26,373 nt of DNA from the NCBI GenBank assembly GCA_902496595.1, contig CABVBV010000012.1, forward strand, positions 1-26,373, given 5' to 3'. Below the pieces are notes generated by a model. It had not been told where the DNA came from. It saw only the letters and a list, made by a program, of their open reading frames with translations, and did no database searches. Both the position numbers and the translations under genes were made by a program. This DNA comes from an uncultured Eubacteriales bacterium. Its GTDB lineage: Bacteria > Bacillota > Clostridia > Oscillospirales > Oscillospiraceae. Shown piece by piece: positions 1 through 6,480 of this stretch; the stretch's first letter is position 1; each line of letters opens with the position of its first letter.

Positions 1-1255
1 GCTTCGTGAGCTTCACGCCCGCGTCCAGCTCGAGGTCGTAGCGCGTGACCGTGGGGCCTCTTGTAACGCCGACTATGTTCGCCGCGACGCCGAAGCTGTG
101 AAGCGTGGTCTCCAGCCTGTCGCGGTTCAGGGCGATCTCGTCCCTGCCGTCTACGGCAGCGGCCGTACCCTTGCGCAGCAGGTCGATGGGCGGAAATTCG
201 TATTCCGGCATATTCTGAGCGGCTTTGTCTATCTCCTCCGCTACCGCCGCGGTCTCAGCCTCAACCTCGGCCTTGCTGGGTTTTTGCGGCTTCTGCGACT
301 CTATCGGCTGCACTGTCACTGGCGCAAAGGCGGGTTCCGGGAGCTCGTCCTCCACGTCGAACACCGGTTCCGGAGCGGGCTGAGGCTTCGGCTGCTTCGG
401 CCTGCGCTCAGACTTCACTCCGAGCTCATCCTCGGTAAAATAGCTGACTTTTACGTCGTCATAGTCCTCCAGCTCGCTCGGATCGTCGTCCATTGGAATG
501 TCGATAACCCGGTTTTTCTGCTTCTTCGCCGATTTCTGTTGCTCCTGCTTAGCCGGTTTCTTTGCCGTCTGCTCCTGCCGGGTCTCGTACTCCGGCTCTT
601 CTTCGTACTCATATTCCCTGTGCTCCCTTCCGGAGAGCCAGGCTGAAATCTTGCCGAAGCTGAGATTGACAGAATAGATGAGGAAGAACAAAAACAGCGC
701 CAGCAGTAGCGGGAAGGCCCCGTAAACGCTGAGCATGGACTCCAGCGCCATCGCCAGAAGCCCGGAAACCAGGCCACCGCCCTCGAGCTGCTTGCCTTCG
801 GCGAACAGGCCCTTCACCAGCGGAGATATCTGACCGCCCAGCTCCAGCGCGGTTCTCGAAAACAGCAGGTGCGCCATTGCCCCGAACAGCACGGGCAGCA
901 TACAAGCGCAGAAGATCCTGAACGCCACGGGTCTGCCCCTGTGGAATGCCAACGTTATCGATATCAGCAGCAGCGCCGGCGGGAACAAGTAGTAGCCCCA
1001 GCCGAGAATGCCCTTCAGTATACCGCAGAAAAAGTCTATGAACCAGCCGTCCACGTCGAAGTATCCGATAAACGACAATATGGCCAAAAACAGGCACACC
1101 GCCGCGCCCACCTCGCGCCGGATGGGTTTCGGAGCATTCTTCGACGTCTTGACGGGCGTCTTTGCGGACGCCGTGCTTTTCTTCGCGGACGAGCCGCTTT
1201 TCTTTGCGGAGCCGCCGGAGCCCGTGCTCTTGCGGCTGCCGTTCGTATTTGCCAT
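1..1255 (-). CDS. ftsK: DNA translocase FtsK/SpoIIIE, N-terminal part (3' end outside window)
   Basis: The frame read from the ATG at 1255 to the window edge encodes about 418 residues of an FtsK/SpoIIIE-type translocase, the membrane-anchored motor that pumps chromosomal DNA through the division or sporulation septum. Seen: a Ser/Lys/Ala-rich basic N-terminus (about residues 1-50), then four hydrophobic membrane segments up to about residue 210, then a charged Glu/Gln/Lys/Pro-rich linker, then the beginning of the alpha domain with the motifs EYEFPPIDLLRKG, LETTLHSFGV and VTRGPTVTRYDLEL, which are typical of the family. The motor (Walker A/B) and gamma domains lie beyond position 1. GAAAGGA precedes the start. 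The gene follows uppP by 16 bases and is probably co-transcribed with it. FtsK and SpoIIIE cannot be separated from this part alone. Confidence 0.93.
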   Translation of the reverse strand, partial: MANTNGSRKSTGSGGSAKKSGSSAKKSTASAKTPVKTSKNAPKPIRREVGAAVCLFLAILSFIGYFDVDGWFIDFFCGILKGILGWGYYLFPPALLLISITLAFHRGRPVAFRIFCACMLPVLFGAMAHLLFSRTALELGGQISPLVKGLFAEGKQLEGGGLVSGLLAMALESMLSVYGAFPLLLALFLFFLIYSVNLSFGKISAWLSGREHREYEYEEEPEYETRQEQTAKKPAKQEQQKSAKKQKNRVIDIPMDDDPSELEDYDDVKVSYFTEDELGVKSERRPKQPKPQPAPEPVFDVEDELPEPAFAPVTVQPIESQKPQKPSKAEVEAETAAVAEEIDKAAQNMPEYEFPPIDLLRKGTAAAVDGRDEIALNRDRLETTLHSFGVAANIVGVTRGPTVTRYDLELDAGVKLTK

Positions 1256-1271
1256 CGTTTCAGCAGTCCTT

Positions 1272-2111
1272 TCAGAAGATGAGGCTGAGGATTATCGTCA
1301 GTGCGCCTGCGCCCCAGCAATAGTAGGCGAACCAGCCGAACTTGCTCTTTTTCGCTATCAGCTTCATGAGCAGTATGGCCGCTATGCCGGAGAGCATAGC
1401 GAAGAGCATCCCTATGAGATACGCCGGTATCAACGAGGCGTCGACCCCCTCCTCGCCTATGGCCTTTATAAGACTGAGCAGGTTGGCGCCCAGCACTGCG
1501 GGAAGGCTCAGAAGGAAGGAGTATTTCATGGCGAATTTTCTGTCCAGCCCCGTGGCGATTCCGGCCGTTATCGTTGTTCCGGATCGCGACAGTCCGGGTA
1601 TTGTCGCCACGCACTGGCACAGGCCGATTATCAGCGCGTCGCGGAAGCGCATATTCCGTTCAGTCTTCCTGCCGGGGGCCATCCTGTCGGAGACGAAGAG
1701 CATACAGCCCGTCAGCAGCAGCGCCACGCCTATGAAGGGGGTTATGTAGTAGAGCTGCTCCACGCTGTCGTTTATCGGCAGCACGAGAAACAGCGGCAGC
1801 GTGCCCACGACTATCATGAGAAAAAGCCGCGCCGCTCCCAGTTGGCCCTGCACCGGCGTTCCGTCCGCTCTCCTGCCGCCGCGCAGCACTATGAAAACCT
1901 CGCGCACCATTGCGACGATATCGCCCCAATAGCACACGCATATTGAGATCAGCGTACCCAGGTGCAGCAGCACATCGAAAAACATATGCTCCTCACCTGC
2001 GGAGAGGTCGAACAGGTTCTGCAAAATGGCAAGGTGCCCGGAACTCGAGATGGGCAGGAACTCCGCCACACCCTGCACTATGCCCAAAAGGATGGCCGAA
2101 GAAATCGTCAC
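1272..2111 (-). CDS. uppP: Undecaprenyl-diphosphatase UppP (BacA family)
   Basis: This is an integral membrane enzyme that dephosphorylates undecaprenyl pyrophosphate to recycle the lipid carrier of peptidoglycan synthesis; higher expression of the family gives bacitracin resistance. Two hallmark motifs are present: VQGVAEFLPISSSGH at residues 12-26, with the catalytic-region Glu17, and PGLSRSGTT at 172-180, with the essential Arg176. Several hydrophobic segments fill the rest, and the length of 279 residues is normal. The frame is open further upstream to a TTG at 2126, but that codon overlaps GGAGG at 2120-2124. This GGAGG is ideally spaced, 8 bases, from the GTG at 2111, so GTG is chosen. 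The gene lies 16 bases upstream of ftsK. Confidence 0.96.
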   Translation of the reverse strand: MTISSAILLGIVQGVAEFLPISSSGHLAILQNLFDLSAGEEHMFFDVLLHLGTLISICVCYWGDIVAMVREVFIVLRGGRRADGTPVQGQLGAARLFLMIVVGTLPLFLVLPINDSVEQLYYITPFIGVALLLTGCMLFVSDRMAPGRKTERNMRFRDALIIGLCQCVATIPGLSRSGTTITAGIATGLDRKFAMKYSFLLSLPAVLGANLLSLIKAIGEEGVDASLIPAYLIGMLFAMLSGIAAILLMKLIAKKSKFGWFAYYCWGAGALTIILSLIF

Positions 2112-2170
2112 AGAGCAATCCTCCAACTTAAATGCTATTCGCTATGCGCAAGCGCGCACACTAACTAATT

Positions 2171-2199
2171 ATATTAGCACACTTTTTCCAAAAGAACAA
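2171..2199 (-). promoter_or_regulatory. Possible promoter of uppP-ftsK
   Basis: In the AT-rich gap between birA and uppP, the minus strand reads TTGTTC, 17 bases, TAATAT. A perfect TATAAT overlaps it at 2168-2173 but would need a 20-base spacer. The match is moderate, and read-through from birA is possible because no terminator is visible after birA. Confidence 0.35.
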
Positions 2200-2201
2200 G
2201 C

Positions 2202-2936
2202 CTAAGCCATCGAGTCAAGCGCGACAAGTTCGCCGTCACGTCCCTTCAGCAGCAGGCGGAAATCCTCGTCAATGCCAACGACCCGGCCCTGCGCTCTCTC
2301 GTCCATGATAAGCCGCCTCGCGTACTCATCCCTGAATCCGCACGAAGGCATTGCCTCATAAAGTCCGACAAGGTTCTCTATTGTCAAGACCACGAGCATC
2401 GCCGCCGCACTCTCCGGCGCTTCCGACTCAAACACGGCCCCGGCCGTTCCGCTCAGCTCTCCCGGATACCCGCCTTCGGGCTCCGAAACATTTATGCCTA
2501 TGCCCGGTATCGCCCAATTCAGCCGCCCATTCGCTCCCGCCTCCGCTTCAGTCAGGATGCCGCAGGCCTTCTTACCTCCGACAAAGATGTCGTTGACCCA
2601 CTTTATCCGCGCATTACGGCCGCTCACGGCCTCTATGGCCCGCGCAGCCGCGACTGCCGCGGCCGGGGTGATGAGCTTTGCCGCCGTCTCTGCCGGGAAG
2701 CGCGGCCTCAGCAGCAGCGAGAAGTACACTCCGCTCCCCCTTGGTGAGAAAAAGCTATGCTCTCCCCTGCCCCTGCCTGCGGTCTGTGCCTGCGCGATGA
2801 CCGCCGTGTACTCGGCGGTGCCCTCTCTCGCAAGCCTAGCAAGCTCCGTATTCGTCGAACCCACGCTCTCGTACACCAGGGCCTCAAAGCCGGCTCCTGT
2901 ACGCGCCATGCATTCCCTTATCTGTCTCTCAAACAC
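2202..2936 (-). CDS. birA: Biotin--[acetyl-CoA-carboxylase] ligase, monofunctional BirA
   Basis: The protein activates biotin to biotinyl-5'-AMP and attaches it to the lysine of biotin carboxyl carrier domains. Seen: the substrate-entry region ESVGSTNTEL (23-32), the biotin/ATP loop QTAGRGRGE (51-59), KWVNDI (112-117) and GILTE (126-130), all standard for class BPL_LplA_LipB ligases, followed by a C-terminal SH3-like domain ending near VGIDEDFRLLLKG. The 244-residue length matches ligases without the N-terminal helix-turn-helix, so by family knowledge it should not act as a DNA-binding biotin repressor. The start is the GTG at 2936, with AGGGGTGAAGG just upstream; an ATG nine codons inside is less likely. 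The leader abuts the terminator of the upstream tRNA gene. Confidence 0.93.
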   Translation of the reverse strand: MFERQIRECMARTGAGFEALVYESVGSTNTELARLAREGTAEYTAVIAQAQTAGRGRGEHSFFSPRGSGVYFSLLLRPRFPAETAAKLITPAAAVAAARAIEAVSGRNARIKWVNDIFVGGKKACGILTEAEAGANGRLNWAIPGIGINVSEPEGGYPGELSGTAGAVFESEAPESAAAMLVVLTIENLVGLYEAMPSCGFRDEYARRLIMDERAQGRVVGIDEDFRLLLKGRDGELVALDSMA

Positions 2937-2950
2937 TCGGCCTTCACCCC

Positions 2951-2984
2951 TAAAGAAAAACTCCGCCAGTTACCTGACGGAGTT
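2951..2984 (-). terminator. Rho-independent terminator of tRNA-Thr, possible attenuator of birA
   Basis: On the minus strand the arms AACTCCG and CGGAGTT are extended by CAG/CTG across one mismatch around a 4-base loop, and are followed by TTTTTCTTTA. The first base of the hairpin is also the last A of the encoded CCA of the tRNA. The U-tract ends about 15 bases before the birA GTG, within its leader. Confidence 0.85.
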
Positions 2985-3059
2985 GGAGCTGGCAATGTGA
3001 CTCGAACACACGACCTGCTGATTACGAATCAGCTGCTCTACCGACTGAGCTATGCCAGC
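2984..3059 (-). tRNA. tRNA-Thr (anticodon CGT)
   Basis: The minus strand folds into a complete 76-base cloverleaf with encoded CCA. The acceptor stem is GCTGGCA/TGCCAGC with discriminator T; the D arm is GCTC/GAGC; the anticodon stem GCTGA/TCAGC encloses the loop TTCGTAA, giving anticodon CGT, which reads ACG (Thr). The variable loop is AGGTC, and the T arm GTGTG/CACAT closes TTCGAGT with one G-U pair. It is a single gene, not part of a cluster, with its own promoter and terminator. Confidence 0.97.
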
Positions 3060-3077
3060 GCACTTACGCGCTTAAGG

Positions 3078-3106
3078 ATTCTAGCACATCCCACCCGCAA
3101 AGTCAA
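3078..3106 (-). promoter_or_regulatory. Promoter of tRNA-Thr
   Basis: The minus strand reads TTGACT, exactly 17 bases, then TAGAAT, each box one base off the sigma-70/SigA consensus. The expected start is near 3071, about 12 bases before the mature tRNA 5' end. Confidence 0.8.
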
Positions 3107-3213
3107 TATCCACTTGCTCAGTTTTTTGCGATTACTCGGAGTATAGATGAAGGAAAAGTTGTGACCGTTTTGCGACAAGTTCCGCCCTGAGTCCCTGTCA
3201 AGTGACAAAATTA

Positions 3214-3423
3214 TCAGAGTTTCGCTTTTGATTTTTGTCCATTCGGTCTCTTGACTCCCTGCCCCGCCGGGGCTCCGGCAGCCTCTGTAATTAACAGTCT
3301 CGGTTTACATAATTGTTGCCTTGAAAAGTTTTTCACTGAGTAATACACATTTTCCACAATGTTTTCAACAGTGGATTCCCCTGTTATCACGGCCTTTTCT
3401 GCGATTATTAACATTTTATTCAA
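3214..3423 (-). CDS. Doubtful small ORF, 69 codons
   Basis: An ATG-started frame begins MNKMLIIAEKAVITGEST and ends in a basic, Pro/Gly/Lys-rich tail. I do not recognise it. No convincing ribosome binding site precedes the ATG, the codon choice is more AT-rich than in neighbouring genes, and its first half is the DnaA-box-like patch read as codons. No signal peptide or clear membrane segment is seen. It is more likely a chance frame in regulatory DNA than a gene; it is listed because nothing else fills the region. Confidence 0.15.
   Translation of the reverse strand: MNKMLIIAEKAVITGESTVENIVENVYYSVKNFSRQQLCKPRLLITEAAGAPAGQGVKRPNGQKSKAKL
3341..3370 (+). promoter_or_regulatory. Tandem DnaA-box-like 9-mers
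   Basis: Three same-orientation 9-mers lie close together: TAATACACA (3341-3349), TTTTCCACA (3350-3358) and TTTTCAACA (3362-3370), with 2, 1 and 2 differences from the DnaA box TTATCCACA. On the minus strand the same DNA also reads TTGAAA, 17 bases, TATTAC, a weak promoter match. The arrangement resembles DnaA-binding leaders seen near dnaA genes and origins, but no dnaA, dnaN or rpmH is in the window. Confidence 0.4.
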
Positions 3424-3482
3424 AATCTCAGGCCGCAGCTTCGCCGCTCATTATCAGCCTGAAATCCTTTACATAATGAGCG

Positions 3483-3518
3483 CGACCGCCCGGGCCGGGA
3501 GGCACGGGCGGTCGTTTT
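3483..3518 (+). terminator. Strong GC hairpin downstream of radC
   Basis: The perfect 10-bp arms CGACCGCCCG and CGGGCGGTCG enclose a 12-base loop, followed by TTTT on the plus strand. No plus-strand gene lies upstream, and the minus side lacks a T-run. It most likely marks the end of the minus-strand uvrB-radC operon, with imperfect intrinsic terminator features in that direction. Confidence 0.5.
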
Positions 3519-3539
3519 GAAGGATAATATTCAGCCGGT

Positions 3540-4217
3540 TCATCTCATCCTGAATCCGCTGTCCAGCATGGAGGTATAGCAGGTACCGGAGACGACGATA
3601 TGATCCAGCAGGTCTATTCCAACGGTATGCAGAGCCCGGCCGAGCTTGAGGGTCATGTCAATATCGTCCTTAGTCGGCTGTGTGCTCCCGTTCATGTGGT
3701 TATGGGTGAGGATCACGCCGTCAGCCCTTCGGCCGAGCGCGTACTCCACGATGTCGCGCAGCTTCACGTCCACCTCGCTGATGGAGCCCTCGGCTACTTC
3801 CCGACTGCACAGCACGTGCCTCTGTCCGTCCAGACAGATGACGTGGACGGACTCGATCTTCTCGAACATGAAGATTGAGACGGCGAGCTGTCCCGCCTTG
3901 GTGGTGCAGCTTATGGTATCCCGCTCCTGTTTCCGGGCCAGATATCTCCGGCTCATCTCCTGAACCAGCTTGAGGTACACTGCGGTCTCCCTGCCGACGC
4001 CCTCCAGCTTACAGAGCTCCTCAGTCCCGGCCTCGAGTACCCCGGGCAGGTCGCCGAACTCCTTGAGCAGCATATTTGCTATGTTCCTTGTATCTGTACG
4101 CGGTTTTGAGTAGAACAGAAGCAGCTCGAGAGCGCTGGTATCGTCGAAAACGTCCAGTCCCTGTTTCTCGAAGCGGTTCTTCAGCCTCTGCCTGTGTCCG
4201 TCATGAACGCCGGCCAT
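3540..4217 (-). CDS. radC: RadC family protein (JAB/MPN domain)
   Basis: RadC-family proteins carry a JAMM metalloprotease-like fold and are historically linked to DNA repair, although their activity is unsettled. Seen: an N-terminal helical region with a helix-hairpin-helix-like LEGVGRETAVYLKL (71-84), then the MPN domain with the metal-site signature THNHMNGSTQPTKDD (171-185). His172, His174 and Asp185 are kept; the usual Pro-Ser after HNH is Met-Asn, and the usual Ser at 182 is Thr. The length of 225 residues is normal. The start ATG has AAGGAG, which lies inside the end of tsaD; the tsaD stop is 3 bases upstream, so the two are translationally close. It is the last gene of the seven-gene operon. 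Confidence 0.92.
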   Translation of the reverse strand: MAGVHDGHRQRLKNRFEKQGLDVFDDTSALELLLFYSKPRTDTRNIANMLLKEFGDLPGVLEAGTEELCKLEGVGRETAVYLKLVQEMSRRYLARKQERDTISCTTKAGQLAVSIFMFEKIESVHVICLDGQRHVLCSREVAEGSISEVDVKLRDIVEYALGRRADGVILTHNHMNGSTQPTKDDIDMTLKLGRALHTVGIDLLDHIVVSGTCYTSMLDSGFRMR

Positions 4218-4220
4218 GGT

Positions 4221-5222
4221 TCACAACTCCTTTGTTGCGTATGCGTTCAGCTCAGGCCCCGCCGTGGCCCCGGCGAGGTATTCGTAATACGCCTGAGCGC
4301 CTATCATGGCTGCGTTATCCCCACAGAGCTTCAGTGGAGGGATGAACAGCTTTACTCCGTCGCGCTCCGCTGCGGCGGCAAAGTCGCGTCTTATCCTCGA
4401 GTTCGCCGCGACGCCTCCGGCGACCACGACGGTCTTATACCCCAGCTCTCTGGCCGCCTGCATCGTTCTTGGTACCAGGCTGTCGCTCACGGCTTTACAG
4501 AAGCTGGCGGCGAGGCCTTCGCGGTCTATCGTCTCGCCACGCTGCTCGGCTCCATGCACCAGATTTATTACGGCGGTCTTCAGCCCTGAGAAGCTCATGT
4601 CGTATGGGCTCCCATCGATATGCGATTGCGGCATCGTATACCGCGTATCGTCGCCCTTCTGCGAGAGCTCGTCCAGCGGCCTGCCGCCCGGATAGGGCAG
4701 GCCCAGTACCCTTGCCGTCTTGTCAAAGCACTCTCCTGCCGCATCGTCCCGAGTCGAGCCGAGAATGCGTATATCCGTATAGTCCCGCACGTCCGCTATC
4801 AGCGTGTTGCCGCCCGAGATGGCCAGGCACAGGAACGGCGGCTCCAGCTCGGGGAAGGCCAGGTAGTTGGCCGCGATGTGGCCTCTTATATGGTGTACGG
4901 GTATGAGCGGCACATCCAGCGCCATGGCAGCCGCCTTGGCGAAGTTCACGCCCACGAGCAGGGCTCCGATGAGTCCCGGAGCATAGGTCACGGCGACGGC
5001 ATCGATATCCTTCTTCTCCAGTCCCGCGACCTGGAGCGCACGCTCCGCGAGATAGGATATGACCTCGACGTGGCTCCTTGAGGCGATCTCCGGCACCACG
5101 CCTCCGTACACCGCGTGCAGGTCGGCCTGGGAAAACACCTGGTCGGTCAGCAGCTCCCTTCCGTCCCTCACCAGGGCGACGGCGGTCTCGTCGCAGGAGG
5201 ATTCAACTGCCAGTATCAGCAT
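4221..5222 (-). CDS. tsaD: tRNA N6-adenosine threonylcarbamoyltransferase TsaD
   Basis: TsaD transfers the threonylcarbamoyl group to A37 of tRNAs reading ANN codons (t6A), working with TsaB, TsaE and TsaC. Seen: the ASKHA-fold start LAVESSCDET (4-13), VPEIASRSH (43-51), the metal-binding His pair in VHHIRGHIAANY (109-120; His111 and His115), the nucleotide loop ISGGNT (135-140), GECFDKTAR (163-171), SFSGLKTAV, and near the C-terminus LCGDNAAMI. The 333-residue length is normal. The start ATG overlaps the rimI stop within ATGCTGA. TsaB and TsaE, often next to tsaD-rimI, are absent from this window. Confidence 0.97.
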   Translation of the reverse strand: MLILAVESSCDETAVALVRDGRELLTDQVFSQADLHAVYGGVVPEIASRSHVEVISYLAERALQVAGLEKKDIDAVAVTYAPGLIGALLVGVNFAKAAAMALDVPLIPVHHIRGHIAANYLAFPELEPPFLCLAISGGNTLIADVRDYTDIRILGSTRDDAAGECFDKTARVLGLPYPGGRPLDELSQKGDDTRYTMPQSHIDGSPYDMSFSGLKTAVINLVHGAEQRGETIDREGLAASFCKAVSDSLVPRTMQAARELGYKTVVVAGGVAANSRIRRDFAAAAERDGVKLFIPPLKLCGDNAAMIGAQAYYEYLAGATAGPELNAYATKEL

Positions 5223-5668
5223 CTTGCATCAGTCCTTATGTAAAGATTCATTATCACAGCGTCCTCGCTGGGCCGCTCGTAGTAGCCCGGTCTGAGTCCC
5301 GCCTTTTTGAAGCCCTTGCGCCCGTACAGGCATATGGCCGCTTCGTTCGAGGCTCTGGCTTCAAGGCTGAGGAAGCTCAGGCCGAGCTTTCGCGCCCTTT
5401 CCGTCATCTCGTCCACGAGCCGGGAGGCCACGCCCCTCCTTCTGAACTCAGGAGCGGTGCAGACATTGGAGACGTAACCCTCGTCCAAAACGTACTGGAG
5501 GCCCATATAGCCAGCCAATCTCCCATCATCCTCTGCTACGAGCATGATCTTGCCCGAACCGCCGAGCTGGGAGCGAATGATCTCTTCCGTCCAGGGCGTG
5601 GAGAAGCATTCCCGCTCAAGCGCCGCTATCTCCGGCACATCGGCCAGCTCAGCGTCACGTATCCTCAT
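5216..5668 (-). CDS. rimI: Ribosomal-protein-alanine N-acetyltransferase RimI family
   Basis: This GNAT-fold acetyltransferase is predicted to acetylate the N-terminal alanine of ribosomal protein S18 or related substrates with acetyl-CoA. Seen: the acetyl-CoA loop FRRRGVASRL and the RimI signature LEARASNEAAICLYGRKGF, followed by YYERPSEDAVIM, which contains the conserved YY and EDA. The start chosen is the ATG at 5668, with GGGGGAAGG just upstream, giving 150 residues as usual for RimI; an in-frame ATG at 5692 would add eight unlikely residues. It overlaps the end of the upstream fusion gene by 14 bases and the tsaD start by 7. The rimI-tsaD pairing is common in Firmicutes and supports the assignment. 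Confidence 0.92.
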   Translation of the reverse strand: MRIRDAELADVPEIAALERECFSTPWTEEIIRSQLGGSGKIMLVAEDDGRLAGYMGLQYVLDEGYVSNVCTAPEFRRRGVASRLVDEMTERARKLGLSFLSLEARASNEAAICLYGRKGFKKAGLRPGYYERPSEDAVIMNLYIRTDARC

Positions 5669-6479
5669 CTTCGCCTTCCCCCATGAGCTCATCCATCAGG
5701 TACCGAATCTCCTCCGCCATGCGTTCTGCGAGCCGGTTCCAGGCCCCCTGCGTCTCCAGCTTCGGGGTTTTGATATCTGTCTCGCCAAGGCAGATGATCC
5801 GCTCGTCCAGTTCTGGCCAGCGCTCTGCAAGGCTGTCGCCCTGTTCTTCCGTCATGCAGAGTGCGACATCGTAGCTCTCCAGCAGTTTCTTGTCCGCCGC
5901 TCTCGGCCTGAGCTTCGAGATATCCACGTCGTAGAGCGCAGCCGCCTTGACAGCTTTCGGGTTCATTCGCTCCGCGGCCGTTTCCGCCGCTCCGGCGTAG
6001 CTAGAGCTCAGGTCAGGGCAGCCCCTGTCCAGCGCAGCGTGGCCGAACATGGCGCTCGCCATTGGGGCGAGCCCGGCCCCGTCCGCGTCCACGAACAGGA
6101 TACTGCTCGCCTCCAGCGGCTCGTACTCGAGGCCGGAGAGCAGCCTGGCCACGTGCTCCGCATCCCATTTTTCAAGGCTCCTGTCCATAGCCAGATTCTC
6201 AATATGGTGCGTCAACTCGTGTTTGAGCGTTTTCGTGAGTTCGCGCTTCCAGCGCTCCGGCGGCGAATTTCTGTATTTCTCACGGAACGAACCGTAATAT
6301 ATCTCTATATGTCTGCCCATCTGGTCGACAAAATACATACCCATGGTCAGCAGGCCGTGCTCATCGGTTCTCCGCGCCGGGAGCAGATTCACGCCGCCGT
6401 TCAGCTTGTCGAAGATCTCGTCAGGCAGCTCATCCATGGCGTCGTCGAGCATTTTTGCGGCTTCTTCAAACGTTACCAT
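5655..6479 (-). CDS. Zincin-like metallopeptidase fused to degenerate LMW protein-tyrosine-phosphatase domain
   Basis: The protein has two domains. Residues about 1-110 resemble the small zincin-like family (Zincin_1 type), with the HExxH site LKHELTHHIE (His87, Glu88, His91). Residues about 124-265 align well with low-molecular-weight tyrosine phosphatase/arsenate reductase folds: ILFV...PMASAMF (127-145), a SSYAG strand, DISKLRPRAADKKLL, SYDVALCM and DIKTP near 235-239. The phosphate-binding CxxGNxCRS loop, however, reads DADGAGLA: the nucleophile Cys is Asp131, the Arg is Leu137, and the acid Asp of the DP motif is Thr238. The second domain should therefore be catalytically dead and perhaps binds a ligand or partner (inference). 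The start is one base after the polA stop, with CGGAGG inside polA; translational coupling is likely. Substrate and role are unknown. Confidence 0.88.
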   Translation of the reverse strand: MVTFEEAAKMLDDAMDELPDEIFDKLNGGVNLLPARRTDEHGLLTMGMYFVDQMGRHIEIYYGSFREKYRNSPPERWKRELTKTLKHELTHHIENLAMDRSLEKWDAEHVARLLSGLEYEPLEASSILFVDADGAGLAPMASAMFGHAALDRGCPDLSSSYAGAAETAAERMNPKAVKAAALYDVDISKLRPRAADKKLLESYDVALCMTEEQGDSLAERWPELDERIICLGETDIKTPKLETQGAWNRLAERMAEEIRYLMDELMGEGEDEDT

Positions 6480-6480
6480 A

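Larger units (their letters stand above)
3107..3482. other. Gene-poor intergenic region between tRNA-Thr and radC
   Basis: About 375 bases hold no recognisable gene. Visible structures are a 12-base palindrome TGTCA-AG-TGACA at 3196-3207, a GC-rich hairpin GCCCC-GCC-GGGGC at 3261-3273, and three tandem DnaA-box-like 9-mers at 3341-3370 within an AT-rich patch that contrasts with the GC-rich surroundings. One 69-codon open frame on the minus strand (3214-3423) is described separately. Confidence 0.6.

Noticed and set aside
2984..3059. tRNA-Thr as an integration site of a mobile element
   Set aside because: No integrase, no direct repeat of the tRNA 3' end and no element-like genes are seen nearby.
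3330..3390. Calling the DnaA-box-like patch the replication origin
   Set aside because: Boxes are imperfect, only three are clear, and dnaA, dnaN, rpmH or parAB are not in the window.
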